In this document: one piece after another, positions 23,505 through 33,929 of the stretch | How the letters are laid out: each line of letters starts with the position of its first letter | Numbering within the stretch: the stretch's first letter is position 1 | NCBI RefSeq assembly: GCF_029094525.1 | Contig: NZ_CP119107.1 | Coordinates: 3,286,001-3,350,000, forward strand | Origin: Pullulanibacillus sp. KACC 23026 | GTDB lineage: Bacteria > Bacillota > Bacilli > Bacillales > Sporolactobacillaceae | Direction: 5' to 3' | DNA length: 64,000 nucleotides | Position numbers and translations under genes: made by a program | The notes under the pieces: generated by a model | The model's database searches: none | The model's input: the letters and a program-made list of their open reading frames with translations, nothing else | Told to the model about the DNA's origin: nothing

Positions 23505-24764
23505 TTAAAGTTGGACCCGTTTCTTTTCCAGCAATGCCTCGGCTGCATTTAGTAAAGCAAGTTGGACATGACGAAATGTAAGGCCACCCTGAATAAAGGC
23601 TGTATAGGGAGGACGAATCGGTCCATCTGCAGATAATTCGATGCTAGACCCTTGAACAAAGGTTCCGGCAGCCATAATAACCTTGCTTTCATAACCCGGC
23701 ATCGCACTTGGATACGGGGTCACATGACTATTAATAGGGGATGCTTTTTGAATCGCTTGACAAAAAAGAACCATTTGCTCAGCATTCTCGAAATTAACGG
23801 ATTGAACAATATCGGTTCGTTTTTCATCCCACTTAGGAGAAGGCGAAAGACCCATTGCCTCGGTTAAAGCTGCCGTATAGATAGCTCCTTTCAGTGCTTC
23901 GATGGTGACATGTGGAGCTAGGAAAAAGCCCTGAAAGAATTCGCCTAATTGATTGAGCGTTGGACCGACTTCCTTGCCAAGTCCAGGGGCTGTTAAGCGG
24001 TAAGCACATTGCTCGACTAAATCCTCGCGTCCTGCGATATAACCACCCGCTTTCACCAAACCTCCACCAGGATTCTTGATGAGTGAACCGGCTATTAGGT
24101 CCGCTCCCGCCTCACAGGGCTCTTCTTTTTCCACAAATTCGCCATAGCAATTATCAATAAAGACAATGAGATGGGGATGCTTCTCTTTAATTTCTTTTAT
24201 TGCCTTTCTAATTTCTTCTATAGAGAGGGATCTTCGTGTGGCATAACCGCGCGATCGTTGAATGGCGATCACTTTGGTCGTAGGAGACACTTCATTGATG
24301 ACCCTCTTCGTATCGATTGTCTCATTCTCGAGCGGGACAACTCGGCATGAAATCCCAAAATCTTTAAGAGAACCGCTTGCCTCACCGCGAAGGCCAATGA
24401 CTTCTTCAAGCGTATCATATGGGGCTCCCGTTATGTACATGAGTTCATCTCCAGGACGCAGCACTCCAAATAAAGAGACGGTAATGGCATGTGTGCCAGA
24501 CATAAGCTGAGGCCGCACTAAGGCCGCCTCAGCACCAAATACTTCTGCATAAACGCTTTCTAAAGCTTCTCGTCCAAAATCATCGTAGCCATAACCTGTG
24601 GAACCATTAAAATGGGCATCACTAATTTTGGCTGTTTGAAAGGCTTCTAGTACTTTCTTCTGATTATGTCTTTCAATGCTCTCGAGCTTTTGAAAAATAG
24701 GCGCACATTGTTCTTCTATTTTCTTGTTGATTTCTTCAAGTTGTTGCGGGGTGGTCAAAGTCAT
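23505..24764 (-). CDS. ynbB: YnbB, PLP-dependent methionine gamma-lyase-like protein
   Basis: About 419-aa protein of the family annotated as aluminium-resistance or methionine gamma-lyase-like, with a fold-type I PLP domain. Landmarks are YGYDDFGREALESVYAEVF near residue 65, RPQLMSGTHAI near 90, FIDNCYGEFVE near 215 and GSLIKNPGGGL, with the likely Schiff-base lysine, near 240. Its true reaction is unknown. It overlaps the end of hflX by about 28 bases if ATG 24764 is used; the frame opens at 24785. hflX-ynbB order matches B. subtilis. Confidence 0.88.
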   Translation of the reverse strand: MTLTTPQQLEEINKKIEEQCAPIFQKLESIERHNQKKVLEAFQTAKISDAHFNGSTGYGYDDFGREALESVYAEVFGAEAALVRPQLMSGTHAITVSLFGVLRPGDELMYITGAPYDTLEEVIGLRGEASGSLKDFGISCRVVPLENETIDTKRVINEVSPTTKVIAIQRSRGYATRRSLSIEEIRKAIKEIKEKHPHLIVFIDNCYGEFVEKEEPCEAGADLIAGSLIKNPGGGLVKAGGYIAGREDLVEQCAYRLTAPGLGKEVGPTLNQLGEFFQGFFLAPHVTIEALKGAIYTAALTEAMGLSPSPKWDEKRTDIVQSVNFENAEQMVLFCQAIQKASPINSHVTPYPSAMPGYESKVIMAAGTFVQGSSIELSADGPIRPPYTAFIQGGLTFRHVQLALLNAAEALLEKKRVQL

Positions 24765-26028
24765 GATTGGTCTCTCTCTCCTCATGTGACGATGCTGATG
24801 CTGTCAATGTTTCATATAGAGGGGACTCGGTCCAGACGAACCCTTCTACTAAATAAGATTCTGTTTGTTCCTCCCACTCCCGGTGCTGGACAACCGTCTC
24901 ATGTTCTAAGCGTGTCACAAGTCGTCCATCGCTTGCCGGTACAACCGTCTGGTAAGGATCCATTTGTTCAATAATTTTCTTTTCAACGGTATGACTGACT
25001 TTCACTAAATCAGAGGCGTCAAAAGCCGAAATAACTAAAGAATCTTTGTATAACGGCGGCTGGAACGGCTCACTTAGCTTATCTTTTTTATTGTAAATAA
25101 TAAGCATTGGAACATGTCCTACGCCAAGTTCCTTCAGAAGTCGGTTTACAGTTTCTTCATGCTGGGTATGATCCGGGTGCGAGGCATCCACGACATGGAG
25201 AATCAAATCGGCTTCTTTTACTTCTTCTAGAGTGGAACGAAAGGCAGCCACTAGTGTTGTCGGCAGGTGCTGGATAAATCCAACGGTATCACTTAATAAA
25301 GCGGTAAAGCCGCTTGGAAGACGAAGCTTACGTGTTAGTGGATCAAGTGTCGCAAACAACTTGTCCTCTGCTAATGTCTCAGCATCTGTTAAACGACTGA
25401 AAAGCGAGGATTTCCCAGCATTCGTATACCCTACCAATGCCACTTGAAAAACTCGGTTTCGGCGGCGTCGTTCCCTATAGCGTTCACGGTGCTGGACAAT
25501 GGTATCAATTTGCTTCTTAATCTCTAATATGCGGCGTCGAATGTGACGGCGATCCGTTTCAAGCTTTGTTTCCCCGGGCCCTCTTGTTCCAATTCCTCCG
25601 CCAAGCCGGGAAAGGGCAATTCCAAAACCGCTCAAACGCGGGAGCAAATATTCATATTGAGCGAGCTCCACCTGAAGCTGACCTTCTCGTGATCTGGCGC
25701 GCTGGGCAAAGATATCTAAGATCAATTGAGTCCTGTCGATCACTTTGACATCTAATTCTTTTTGCAGATTCGTTTGCTGACTCGGACTTAAATCATCATT
25801 AAAGATGACCATTTCAACCCCTGTCGTTTCACAGGCTTGGCCAAGTTCTAGCACCTTTCCTTGCCCTAGATACGTCGCTGAGTCTGGTCGCTCTCTTTTT
25901 TGAGTGAGGGTGGCCACCACTTGGCCACCTGCTGTTTCTGTTAAGGCTGCGAGCTCTTCCATCGTGCTTTGGAAAAGACTATCATCCATCTTTTTTAATT
26001 GACAACCAACGAGTATAACGTTTTCCAA
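24736..26028 (-). CDS. hflX: HflX ribosome-associated GTPase
   Basis: 430-aa GTPase with an N-terminal HflX domain and a central G domain: G1 GYTNAGKSSLFSRL near residue 200, G3 DTVGFIQHLP near 245, and G4 NKKDK near 315. HflX binds the 50S subunit and splits stalled ribosomes. The start is TTG 26028; GAGGGTGA, straddling the spoVK stop, is 8 bases upstream. It is coupled to spoVK (5-base gap) and overlaps ynbB. Confidence 0.95.
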   Translation of the reverse strand: MENVILVGCQLKKMDDSLFQSTMEELAALTETAGGQVVATLTQKRERPDSATYLGQGKVLELGQACETTGVEMVIFNDDLSPSQQTNLQKELDVKVIDRTQLILDIFAQRARSREGQLQVELAQYEYLLPRLSGFGIALSRLGGGIGTRGPGETKLETDRRHIRRRILEIKKQIDTIVQHRERYRERRRRNRVFQVALVGYTNAGKSSLFSRLTDAETLAEDKLFATLDPLTRKLRLPSGFTALLSDTVGFIQHLPTTLVAAFRSTLEEVKEADLILHVVDASHPDHTQHEETVNRLLKELGVGHVPMLIIYNKKDKLSEPFQPPLYKDSLVISAFDASDLVKVSHTVEKKIIEQMDPYQTVVPASDGRLVTRLEHETVVQHREWEEQTESYLVEGFVWTESPLYETLTASASSHEERETNHDFDHPATT

Positions 26029-26033
26029 ATTAT

Positions 26034-27014
26034 TTAGTCACCCTCTTCTCGTTTCCTAGTTAATGGGAACAGGTCTGTTTGGCGAGGTTCTTCCTCAATA
26101 GTAATGTCCATCGAGCGGATCGTCAATAAGGCCTCTCGATTAGGGACTCCCTCCTTCACCAGTCGAACCGCCTGCTTACGTATCATTTTCTCAATGAGAT
26201 TCCGAACATAGCGACCATTGCTAAACATTTCGGCCTCTTCCAATACCTTATGACGAAAATGACGCTGGAGCTTCTTTCGCGCCTCTTCTGTGAAGAGATA
26301 CTCCCTATCTTCTATCATTTGTTCAGCAATCTCTAACAATTCAAGCTCATTATAGTTGGGAAAAGTTAAGATAATGGGAAAGCGAGAAGGCAAGCCTGGA
26401 TTCAGATCCAAAAAATCATCCATCTCATCTGAATAACCCGCTAGAATGAGGATGAAATCATCTTTCTTATCCTCCATGTGTTTTACTAGTGTATCGATCG
26501 CTTCTTTCCCGAAATCCTTTTCGCCACCTCGCCCAAGCGAATAAGCCTCATCAACAAATAAAATCCCGCCTTGCGCCTTCTTTATTAATTCGCGTGTCTT
26601 TTGTGCGGTTTGACCGATATATTCTCCCACCAAGTCAGCACGTTCCGCTTCAATAAGATGGCCTTTTGAGAGGATATTCATGTCTGCAAATAACTTCCCA
26701 AGAATTCGGGCAACCGTTGTCTTGCCTGTCCCTGGATTTCCTTTAAAAAGCATGTGCAAGGTCTGCTGCTTAACGGCCAAATTATGTTCTTTGCGGAGTC
26801 GGTTAACATAGAGCCACGCATAAATTTCATGAACCGTTTGTTTAATGTCCTTAAGCCCGACAAGGCGGTCCAATTCACGTTCAAGCTGTTGTAAAGATTG
26901 ATGTCTTACGCGTTCTTCAAATGGTTTTTTTAATGGAGGCGGGCTTTTTTGCTCTTCTTGTTTCAATACAATATTGATTTGACCTTTCTGTTTGAAGGTT
27001 AAGCTTTCCGGCAC
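26034..27014 (-). CDS. spoVK: SpoVK, AAA ATPase of stage V sporulation
   Basis: About 326-aa CbxX/CfqX-type AAA+ protein. Walker A is GNPGTGKTT near residue 95, Walker B is GGILFVDEAYSLG near 160, and arginine-finger candidates are near LPSRFPI. In B. subtilis it is needed for spore maturation in the mother cell. GTG 27014 lies 6 bases after AGAGGTG and is preferred to GTG 27023, which overlaps that box. It is followed closely by hflX. Confidence 0.93.
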   Translation of the reverse strand: MPESLTFKQKGQINIVLKQEEQKSPPPLKKPFEERVRHQSLQQLERELDRLVGLKDIKQTVHEIYAWLYVNRLRKEHNLAVKQQTLHMLFKGNPGTGKTTVARILGKLFADMNILSKGHLIEAERADLVGEYIGQTAQKTRELIKKAQGGILFVDEAYSLGRGGEKDFGKEAIDTLVKHMEDKKDDFILILAGYSDEMDDFLDLNPGLPSRFPIILTFPNYNELELLEIAEQMIEDREYLFTEEARKKLQRHFRHKVLEEAEMFSNGRYVRNLIEKMIRKQAVRLVKEGVPNREALLTIRSMDITIEEEPRQTDLFPLTRKREEGD

Positions 27015-27267
27015 AACGCTCACCTCTTTTAATAAAATGGCAGATAATAACTTGCCTCTGTCTAAATATAATGAAAGCCCCGAAAGAGAGGCTTCATATT
27101 TATATGTATGCCTCTTTGCTCTTGTTTTTCCTTAAAGATTTTTATTAAAGGCTGTATTCATAAACTTATTGCGTTTTGAATAAAGAATGTTCGTGACGCC
27201 AAAGTTATGATTAGATAACTCGAATACGTTATCGGCTTCAAAATAGGCAGCGGGATTTTGAAGCATA

Positions 27268-27302
27268 AGAAAAGAGGCTGATTAAATGCATCAGCCTCTT
27301 TG
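27268..27302 (-). terminator. hfq terminator
   Basis: Stem AAAGAGGCTGA/TCAGCCTCTTT, followed by TTCTT on the minus strand, 20 bases beyond hfq. It separates hfq from spoVK. Between it and spoVK (27024-27267) no ORF is seen. Confidence 0.85.
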
Positions 27303-27322
27303 TTTCCTATTGCTTTAGTTCC

Positions 27323-27553
27323 TTATTCTTCTTCTTGATGAAATTGAACGGGTCGGGCAGGCGAGAAGGTTGAAATGGCATGCTTAAATATAAGCTGTTG
27401 TTTTCCTTCACTCTCGATCAGAACCGTGAAATTATCAAATCCTTTAACTAAGCCCTTTAATTGGAATCCGTTTAATAAGAAAACCGTAACAAAGGTGTTA
27501 TCCTTACGAAGCTGGTTTAGAAAGCTATCTTGAATATTAACTGACTGTTTCAT
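27323..27553 (-). CDS. hfq: Hfq RNA chaperone
   Basis: 76-aa Sm-like protein. Sm1 covers [20 protein letters not shown] and Sm2 is [12 protein letters not shown]. The sequence starts [17 protein letters not shown], like B. subtilis Hfq. The C-terminal tail is short and acidic, typical of Gram-positive Hfq. AGGAGG is 12 bases before the ATG. It follows miaA by 45 bases. Confidence 0.97.
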   Translation of the reverse strand: MKQSVNIQDSFLNQLRKDNTFVTVFLLNGFQLKGLVKGFDNFTVLIESEGKQQLIFKHAISTFSPARPVQFHQEEE

Positions 27554-27598
27554 AGTGCCTTTAATCCTCCTCTATTCTCTCTAATACAATTAGTTCGA

Positions 27599-28543
27599 CT
27601 AATCTTTTAACTTTCCTGCTACAAATTCAAGGATTTCATTTATTTTTTTATAAGAATTTTCAACGTCAGTCATATCAAACCATTCGATGGCCATTTGGTG
27701 TCGAAACCATGTCAACTGACGCTTAGCAAAGCGCCTGGAATTGCGTTTTATTAACTCAACGGCTGTCTCAATGGAGTATTCACCGTCAAAGGCACCAAAC
27801 AATTCCTTATAGCCGATCGCTTGAACCGACTGAGTATGACGAATCCCTTGATCATATAGGGACTTTGCCTCTTCAATTAGCCCTTTTTGAACCATCATGT
27901 CCACTCTTTGGTTGATTCGTTCATATAAAAGATGACGCTCCATCGTTAAACCGATGATAACGGGGTCAAAAAGGAGGGCCGGCTCATTCTCAGGAAGATG
28001 CTCGCTCATCGGTTTACCTGTTTTATGATAAATCTCTAAAGCGCGGATGACGCGCTGCACATTATTAGGATGTATTCGGTCCTTTGCTTCAGGATCCACC
28101 TCCAGCAACTCTCGATATAACGGATCAGGTCCTTCGACTTCTGCTCGTTTTTGTAAATGTTCACGAAAAGCAGTGTCTTCTTTCACCTCATTAAATTGAT
28201 AATCATATAAGACCGCCTTGACATATAATCCTGTCCCTCCTACGAGAACCGGAAGTATCCCTTTGTTATAAAGCGAGTCAATTTGTTCCCGTGCTTCCTT
28301 CTGAAATCTCGCGACCGTATAGCTTTCCCTTGGATCAAGAAAGTCAAGCAGATGATGAGGAATCCCTTCTGCCTCCTTTTCAGTCACTTTGGCTGTCCCA
28401 ATATCTAGTCCTTGATAGACCTGCATTGCATCGCCATTAATGACTTCTCCATGAAAAGCTTTTGCAATTTCGATTCCAAGCTTGGTTTTGCCAACCGCCG
28501 TTGGTCCTACGATTACCACGCAACGTTCTTTGTTCTGAGACAT
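27599..28543 (-). CDS. miaA: tRNA dimethylallyltransferase MiaA
   Basis: About 314-aa enzyme that adds dimethylallyl to A37 of tRNAs reading U-starting codons. Visible motifs are the P-loop GPTAVGKTKLG near residue 13, INGDAMQVYQGLDIGTAK near 37, VGGTGLYVKA near 102, and the C-terminal QLTWFRHQ. MiaB, which methylthiolates the same base, is encoded about 7 kb upstream. The start overlaps the mutL stop; ATG 28543 (after GTG 28546) has AAGAGGG 6-7 bases upstream. Confidence 0.96.
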   Translation of the reverse strand: MSQNKERCVVIVGPTAVGKTKLGIEIAKAFHGEVINGDAMQVYQGLDIGTAKVTEKEAEGIPHHLLDFLDPRESYTVARFQKEAREQIDSLYNKGILPVLVGGTGLYVKAVLYDYQFNEVKEDTAFREHLQKRAEVEGPDPLYRELLEVDPEAKDRIHPNNVQRVIRALEIYHKTGKPMSEHLPENEPALLFDPVIIGLTMERHLLYERINQRVDMMVQKGLIEEAKSLYDQGIRHTQSVQAIGYKELFGAFDGEYSIETAVELIKRNSRRFAKRQLTWFRHQMAIEWFDMTDVENSYKKINEILEFVAGKLKD

Positions 28544-30510
28544 CACATGACCCTCTTAAACAGCTTTTCCATTTCATATGTTGAAAAATGAATAATGACC
28601 GGTCTTCCGTGCGGGCAGGTAAACGGATCTTGCGCTTCAATCAGCTGATCAAGCAAGGATTCCATTTCATCCATTCTCAAATGCCGATTCGCCTTAATCG
28701 ATTGTTTGCAGGACATCATGATCGCTAGGGCTTCTCTCAGCTTCTTAATGGAGACGGATTGGCTGTCGATCAATTCTTCCACGATCGACTCAATCGTCTC
28801 TCGCTCCCTTCCTTTTGGAAACCAATTTGGATGAGAACGGACTATAAAAGAATGATGGCCAAAAGCTTCGAAATTCAAACCTAGTTCTGAGAGAATCTGC
28901 CTATTTTCTTCAATAATAGATGCTTCACTTGCCGTAAAATCAAAGGTTAACGGAAAGAGCAGTTCTTGGTTCTTATGACCGGTCTCCCCTACTTTTTCCC
29001 GAAAAAATTCATATTTGATGCGCTCTTGAGCCGCATGCTGATCTATAATAAAAAGTCCTTCTTCATTTTGGGCAAGAATATAAGTCCCATGCAATTGACC
29101 GATCGGAAAAAGTTTTGGCATACGTTTACGTTCTGGTTCGTTTTGGTCGAGACCCGACTCTGACGTGAATTCTTGATCCGGCCTGTCTTCTCTGATCACT
29201 TGAGAAGGATTAAAAGAGTCACGATCTGATAGGTCGATAGGGTCACTCATTGACTCCATGTCCTCCACGTCTTGTTCCTGTAAAATCTCTCTTTGTGAAG
29301 GGCCCTCCAAAGAACGGCTTGGTTGATCTTGAGCTTGGAAGGTCAGGGCTTGTCTTTCTGGCTCCTGATGAGTGAGTCGCTCAGGGTTTGCCTCAAATGA
29401 CGGGCTCACCGCTCTTTCTTTCACTTGGTCAAGAGCTGTTTTACCGGGAACCGGGCGAAAATCCATCGCTTGCTGCTCTGTCCATTCACGCTCTCGTTTT
29501 GTTTTCTGAACATCAGGGATAAGTCTTTGGGCATGAAAAACGCCTTTAATTGCCGATTGAATCAGTTCCACTAATTCTGCCTCTTTACTTATCCGAGCTT
29601 CAAGCTTTGCCGGGTGGACATTCACATCAACAAGCGTGGGATCCATTTTAATATGAACGACGGCAATCGGAAACCTGCCAATCGGAAGAAGGGTATGATA
29701 GCCGTTCATGATGGCATTAAATAAGCTGTAATGACGGATATAGCGGCCATTGATAAATAGATAGACGTACTGTCTCCCAGCCCGAGAAATCATCGGCTTC
29801 ACTAGCCTTCCCTCCACTTCAAAATCAAGAGAGGAGGCTTTTAAGGGGAGGGATTGCTTGGCTGTTTCAACGCCATATATTGCAGCGAGCACTTGTGCCA
29901 AATCTCCATTCCCATTCGTCTTCAGCAAGGTCTTCTCATTATGAACAAGATGAAAACGGATGTCGGGATGGGCAAGAGCTAATTTATTCACAACATCCGT
30001 TATATTCGCAAGTTCTGTATTAATTGTTTTTAGATATTTTAACCGAGCAGGTGTGTTATAAAAAAGCTGGGTAATTGTCATTTCCGTTCCTTTACGACTA
30101 TGAGACGGTTCATCCGTTTCAACACGTCCGCCCACCAAAACGAGATGTCTACCCGGCCCCTCTCCTGTGGAGGTGCGAAGTTCAAAATGAGAAACAGAAG
30201 CGATACTTGGAAGGGCTTCTCCGCGAAAGCCTAAAGTTCTCACATGAAAAAGATCCTTTTCACTCTTGATTTTGCTTGTTGCATGCCGCTCAAATGCTAA
30301 AAGGCAATCCTCAGGTAAAAAACCATGGCCATCATCGGTTATTTTTATTTTCTCAAGGCCGCCTTCTTTGACCTCGATCGTGATTGCCGTCGCGTCCGCG
30401 TCTAAAGCATTCTCTACCAATTCCTTCACGATAGATGCCGGGCGTTCAACTACTTCCCCCGCTGCGATTTTATTGGCCAACGCTTCATCCATTCGCACGA
30501 TTCTTCCCAT
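28543..30510 (-). CDS. mutL: DNA mismatch repair endonuclease MutL
   Basis: 655-aa protein. The N-terminal GHKL ATPase has ENALDADAT near residue 32, DDGHGF near 58 and [12 protein letters not shown] near 91. A proline/acidic linker spans ~350-450. The C-terminal domain carries the endonuclease motif [12 protein letters not shown] near 490, [13 protein letters not shown] near 600 and CPHGRP near 635. It is nickase-type MutL, as in other bacteria lacking MutH. It follows mutS by 4 bases and overlaps miaA. Confidence 0.96.
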   Translation of the reverse strand: MGRIVRMDEALANKIAAGEVVERPASIVKELVENALDADATAITIEVKEGGLEKIKITDDGHGFLPEDCLLAFERHATSKIKSEKDLFHVRTLGFRGEALPSIASVSHFELRTSTGEGPGRHLVLVGGRVETDEPSHSRKGTEMTITQLFYNTPARLKYLKTINTELANITDVVNKLALAHPDIRFHLVHNEKTLLKTNGNGDLAQVLAAIYGVETAKQSLPLKASSLDFEVEGRLVKPMISRAGRQYVYLFINGRYIRHYSLFNAIMNGYHTLLPIGRFPIAVVHIKMDPTLVDVNVHPAKLEARISKEAELVELIQSAIKGVFHAQRLIPDVQKTKREREWTEQQAMDFRPVPGKTALDQVKERAVSPSFEANPERLTHQEPERQALTFQAQDQPSRSLEGPSQREILQEQDVEDMESMSDPIDLSDRDSFNPSQVIREDRPDQEFTSESGLDQNEPERKRMPKLFPIGQLHGTYILAQNEEGLFIIDQHAAQERIKYEFFREKVGETGHKNQELLFPLTFDFTASEASIIEENRQILSELGLNFEAFGHHSFIVRSHPNWFPKGRERETIESIVEELIDSQSVSIKKLREALAIMMSCKQSIKANRHLRMDEMESLLDQLIEAQDPFTCPHGRPVIIHFSTYEMEKLFKRVM

Positions 30511-30514
30511 TTAA

Positions 30515-33193
30515 TCACCCCTTCGTTAACGATTTGGCCCGCCGGTGGTTTCTCAGAGCCATTTGACAGTCATATAAGACATTCATGGCTTCCATCGGTG
30601 TCATATTCAACAAATCCAATTCTTTGATACGGCGTTCCAATTCTGACGCTTTATTGCCGGGCTTTGGTTCTTTTACTTCTAGATCACCGAAGAGAGTAAG
30701 CTGGCCGCTGTCGGCTTTTGAATCAACCGCTGAATCGATCCCATCTGCTTCCCGTACTTCTGGTAATTGTTCTAGAGGTTCTGCCGCTTTCTTAATTACT
30801 CGGTCAACCTGTTGGTCAGGCGTTTCAAGTGTCTTTAAAATCGCTGCCGCCCTTGTAATTAGCGTGGGAGGGAGTTCTGCGAGCTCAGCCACATGAATCC
30901 CATAACTTTTATCCGCATAGCCTTTCTTGACTTTGTGCAAAAACACGACACTTCCGTCTTGTTCCATCGCACTGACATGAACATTCACAAGGTGCTCCAA
31001 CTGCTGCTCAAGAGAGGTCAATTCATGATAATGCGTGGAAAACAAAGTTTTAGCATGAATATGATTGTGAATATATTCAACAATCGCTTGAGCAATGGCA
31101 ATGCCGTCATAAGTCGAGGTTCCGCGTCCGATTTCATCAAGTAAAATCAAGCTGTTCTCTGTTGCTTGAGCAAGCGCCTCTTTTGCTTCAACCATTTCCA
31201 CCATAAAAGTACTTTGGCCGCTTGCAAGATCATCCGTCGCACCAATTCGAGTGAAGATCTGATCAAAGATAGGCAGAGAAGCTTGATCAGCAGGAACAAA
31301 ACAGCCGATTTGAGCCATGATGACAGTCAGTGCAATTTGTCTCATATAGGTGCTCTTCCCGCCCATATTTGGACCTGTAATTAACTGAATTTGACAAGAG
31401 GCAGGCATCTCCACATCGTTTGCCACAAACTCCCCTTCGCTTAACACCTTTTCTACAACAGGATGGCGGCTCGTGACAAGATGGATCGCCCTCTCCTCTT
31501 TAAATTCAGGCTTCACGTAATGATAATCATCACTGACACTGGCAAAGCTTTGGAGGACATCTAATGTCGCAAGCTCACTGGCAACCGCTTGAAGACGACT
31601 GGCTTCTTGTTTGATCCTCTCTCTGATCTCTTGAAACAATTGGTATTCCAAATCCATTTTACGGTCTTCGGCTTCTAAAATAAGTCGTTCTTTTTCCTTA
31701 AGTTCAGGCGTAATAAAACGCTCGGCATTCGCAAGCGTCTGTTTCCGCTCATAACGGCCTTCAGGCAAGGCTCTTAAATTAGCTCGGGTCACTTCAATAT
31801 AGTAACCAAAGACTTTATTAAACCCAATCTTAAGAGATTTGATCCCGGTTTCCTCACGCTCTTTCTTCTCTAAAGCCGCGAGCCACGCCTTCCCATTTCG
31901 AGTGACGTCGCGGTACTCATCCAACTGTTGATGATAGCCATCCTTAATAATATTCCCCTCGGTTACCGATATAGGCGGATCCTCCATAACCCCTTTCTCT
32001 ATTAGATCAAAAATGTCCTGACAAGGGTCGATCCGCTGAGCCAACTGTTTGAGCGGTTCATAATTGACTTGACTCAATTGATTCGTAATAGACGGTATTT
32101 GACGTAAGGATTCCTTAAGTTGGATCAGCTCACGAGCGTTCACATTTCCATAGGCAATGCGCCCCACTAAACGCTCAAGGTCATAAACATTGGAGAGGGC
32201 TTCTCGAAGTCCTTCTCGTTCAAAAAAGGCCTCTTTAAGCGCCTCTACCGCATGAAGCCTGTCCAAAATAGGCTGAAGCTGAATCAATGGTTTCTCAATC
32301 CAGGCCTTTAATTTCCGGCCGCCCATAGCGGTCATGGTTCTATCAAGCAGCCATAGCAAGGAACCATGCTTCTTTTTTTCTCTTAAAGAGCTGGTGAGTT
32401 CTAAGTTTCGACGCGTTTGGCGATTAAGCCGCATATAATCTTTGACTTGATAACGCTCTACCGGCTGTAAATGTTCGAGTGCCCGTTTTTGTGTATGCTG
32501 AAGATAATTGAGCAACAGTACATAAGCCTTCTCTTCAGCTTGTTCTAATAAATCATTGTATAAATGGGTAAATGCCTCATCCTTTTCAAACGATTTCTGA
32601 ACTGAAAAGGTGAGCTGGCTTGTCTCAAGCACAGGAGTCAGCATGCGTTTTTCCTCTTCTGTAAGAACCGGAAGCACCAGCTCTTTCACATTATAGGTCA
32701 TGAGCTCCGGCATGATCTGGTCCACTTCATGAAGCTGTGTAACCTTGCCTTCCCCCGTCGATAAATCAATCAAAGCAAGACCAAAGGTATCTTTATTATC
32801 TAGTGAGAGTGAGGCTAAGTAATTATTTTCTTTCGGCTGCAGGAGGCCGCCTTCCATGATCGTCCCAGGAGAAACGAGCTGGACCACTTCTCGCTTCACA
32901 ACCCCTTTTGCCGCTTTTGGATCCTCAACTTGTTCACAAATCGCGACTTTATACCCCTTCTCTACTAGTAGGGTGATATAAGACTGTGCAGAGTGGTAAG
33001 GGACACCGCACATTGGGATGCGCTCCGTAGAACCCCCATCCCGTGACGTCAGTGTAATTTCAAGCTCTTTAGACGCGCGAATCGCATCTTCGAAAAACAT
33101 TTCATAAAAGTCGCCTAACCTAAAGAAAAGAAAGGCATCGGCGTAATCTTTTTTTATCGATAAATATTGTTCAATCATTGGTGTAAAAGCCAT
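30515..33193 (-). CDS. mutS: DNA mismatch recognition protein MutS
   Basis: 892-aa MutS. The N-terminal mismatch-binding motif is GDFYEMF near residue 27 (Phe-x-Glu). The C-terminal ATPase has GPNMGGKSTYMRQ near 610, a signature around FTRIGATDDLASGQST, and Walker B LILLDEIGRGTSTYDG near 690. QLTLFGDL near 835 is a plausible beta-clamp-binding motif. It loads MutL onto mismatches. The length is a little above B. subtilis MutS, mainly in the C-terminal linker. Confidence 0.97.
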   Translation of the reverse strand: MAFTPMIEQYLSIKKDYADAFLFFRLGDFYEMFFEDAIRASKELEITLTSRDGGSTERIPMCGVPYHSAQSYITLLVEKGYKVAICEQVEDPKAAKGVVKREVVQLVSPGTIMEGGLLQPKENNYLASLSLDNKDTFGLALIDLSTGEGKVTQLHEVDQIMPELMTYNVKELVLPVLTEEEKRMLTPVLETSQLTFSVQKSFEKDEAFTHLYNDLLEQAEEKAYVLLLNYLQHTQKRALEHLQPVERYQVKDYMRLNRQTRRNLELTSSLREKKKHGSLLWLLDRTMTAMGGRKLKAWIEKPLIQLQPILDRLHAVEALKEAFFEREGLREALSNVYDLERLVGRIAYGNVNARELIQLKESLRQIPSITNQLSQVNYEPLKQLAQRIDPCQDIFDLIEKGVMEDPPISVTEGNIIKDGYHQQLDEYRDVTRNGKAWLAALEKKEREETGIKSLKIGFNKVFGYYIEVTRANLRALPEGRYERKQTLANAERFITPELKEKERLILEAEDRKMDLEYQLFQEIRERIKQEASRLQAVASELATLDVLQSFASVSDDYHYVKPEFKEERAIHLVTSRHPVVEKVLSEGEFVANDVEMPASCQIQLITGPNMGGKSTYMRQIALTVIMAQIGCFVPADQASLPIFDQIFTRIGATDDLASGQSTFMVEMVEAKEALAQATENSLILLDEIGRGTSTYDGIAIAQAIVEYIHNHIHAKTLFSTHYHELTSLEQQLEHLVNVHVSAMEQDGSVVFLHKVKKGYADKSYGIHVAELAELPPTLITRAAAILKTLETPDQQVDRVIKKAAEPLEQLPEVREADGIDSAVDSKADSGQLTLFGDLEVKEPKPGNKASELERRIKELDLLNMTPMEAMNVLYDCQMALRNHRRAKSLTKG

Positions 33194-33303
33194 ACTGTCA
33201 TCCCCATCCGAGCATTTTCGACACTATTATTATAGCATATAACACTCGGAACTTGAGAGAAACGGCGATTAGAAAAACTTGCTTAAATAGGAAGAAGCAA
33301 AAG

Positions 33304-33331
33304 AAAAACTAGGAAGAGAGTCTCCCTAGTT
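33304..33331 (-). terminator. cotE terminator overlapping its stop codon
   Basis: Stem AACTAGG/CCTAGTT then TTTTTC on the minus strand. The cotE TAA (33330-33332) forms part of the 5' arm. Confidence 0.7.
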
Positions 33332-33869
33332 ATTCTTCAAGCTCCCCGACTAAAAACTCGGAGTCGAGGTCTTCAAAAGCCTCATCTAAATCGGCGTCCC
33401 AATCCTCGTCACCTAGAGCGTTTTCTGGATCAACACTCACTTTAATTTTTGTTTCGCCAATGACTTCAACCAAGAATTCTCGTTCGACTTGAACGACAAT
33501 CTTTCCATTTGGTGAAATATCGGCATCTAGGCTGTTTGGCTCTTGCAGAACATGTTGAACGACTTCCATTTGTTCGCTTGCTACATTTTTATCTTTAATG
33601 GATAATTCAATTTCGTCACGATAGGTGACCGTTTCTGTTACAACTTCTGTTTTCGTATTGTTGTTATATGAGTACCAAATATTTATGTCATAGGTTCCTT
33701 CGACGACAACAACATCATTACGAAAATTGGAGCGGCATTTATGGTTGATCACCCAACAGCCTAATACACTTGATGGCTTATGAGTCGGCGTGACGGAATG
33801 AGCCGTCTGACTGAATTTCTTGCCTTTCCCGCAAACGGCTTTCGTGTAGATCTCTCTGAAATCAGACAC
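33330..33869 (-). CDS. cotE: CotE outer spore coat morphogenetic protein
   Basis: 179-aa CotE, close to the usual 181. The N-terminus is FREIYTKAVCGKGKKFSQ and the middle has GCWVINH and GTYDINIWYSY. The end is strongly acidic (DEDWDADLDEAFEDLDSEF), as in B. subtilis CotE. It forms the ring that organises the outer coat in the mother cell. The start is GTG, 10 bases after AAAGGAGG. It has its own promoter and terminator, between mutS and the repeat array. Confidence 0.95.
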   Translation of the reverse strand: MSDFREIYTKAVCGKGKKFSQTAHSVTPTHKPSSVLGCWVINHKCRSNFRNDVVVVEGTYDINIWYSYNNNTKTEVVTETVTYRDEIELSIKDKNVASEQMEVVQHVLQEPNSLDADISPNGKIVVQVEREFLVEVIGETKIKVSVDPENALGDEDWDADLDEAFEDLDSEFLVGELEE

Positions 33870-33902
33870 GTGACCGATACCTCCTTTTCTTTCTTCAAAA
33901 TC

Positions 33903-33929
33903 ATGTTATGCAGGGCAAATGACTAGTGT
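33903..33929 (-). promoter_or_regulatory. Candidate sigma-K-type promoter of cotE
   Basis: On the minus strand AC (33928-33929), 17 bases, CATAACAT (33903-33910) fits AC-N16/17-CATANNNT. B. subtilis cotE has sigma-E and sigma-K promoters. The motif is short, so this is tentative. From here to 34269 no ORF is supported. Confidence 0.35.

Noticed and set aside
27070-27110. Hairpin and CATACA motif upstream of spoVK as a sigma-E promoter
   Set aside because: The -10 is only partly matched and no -35 lies at the right distance.
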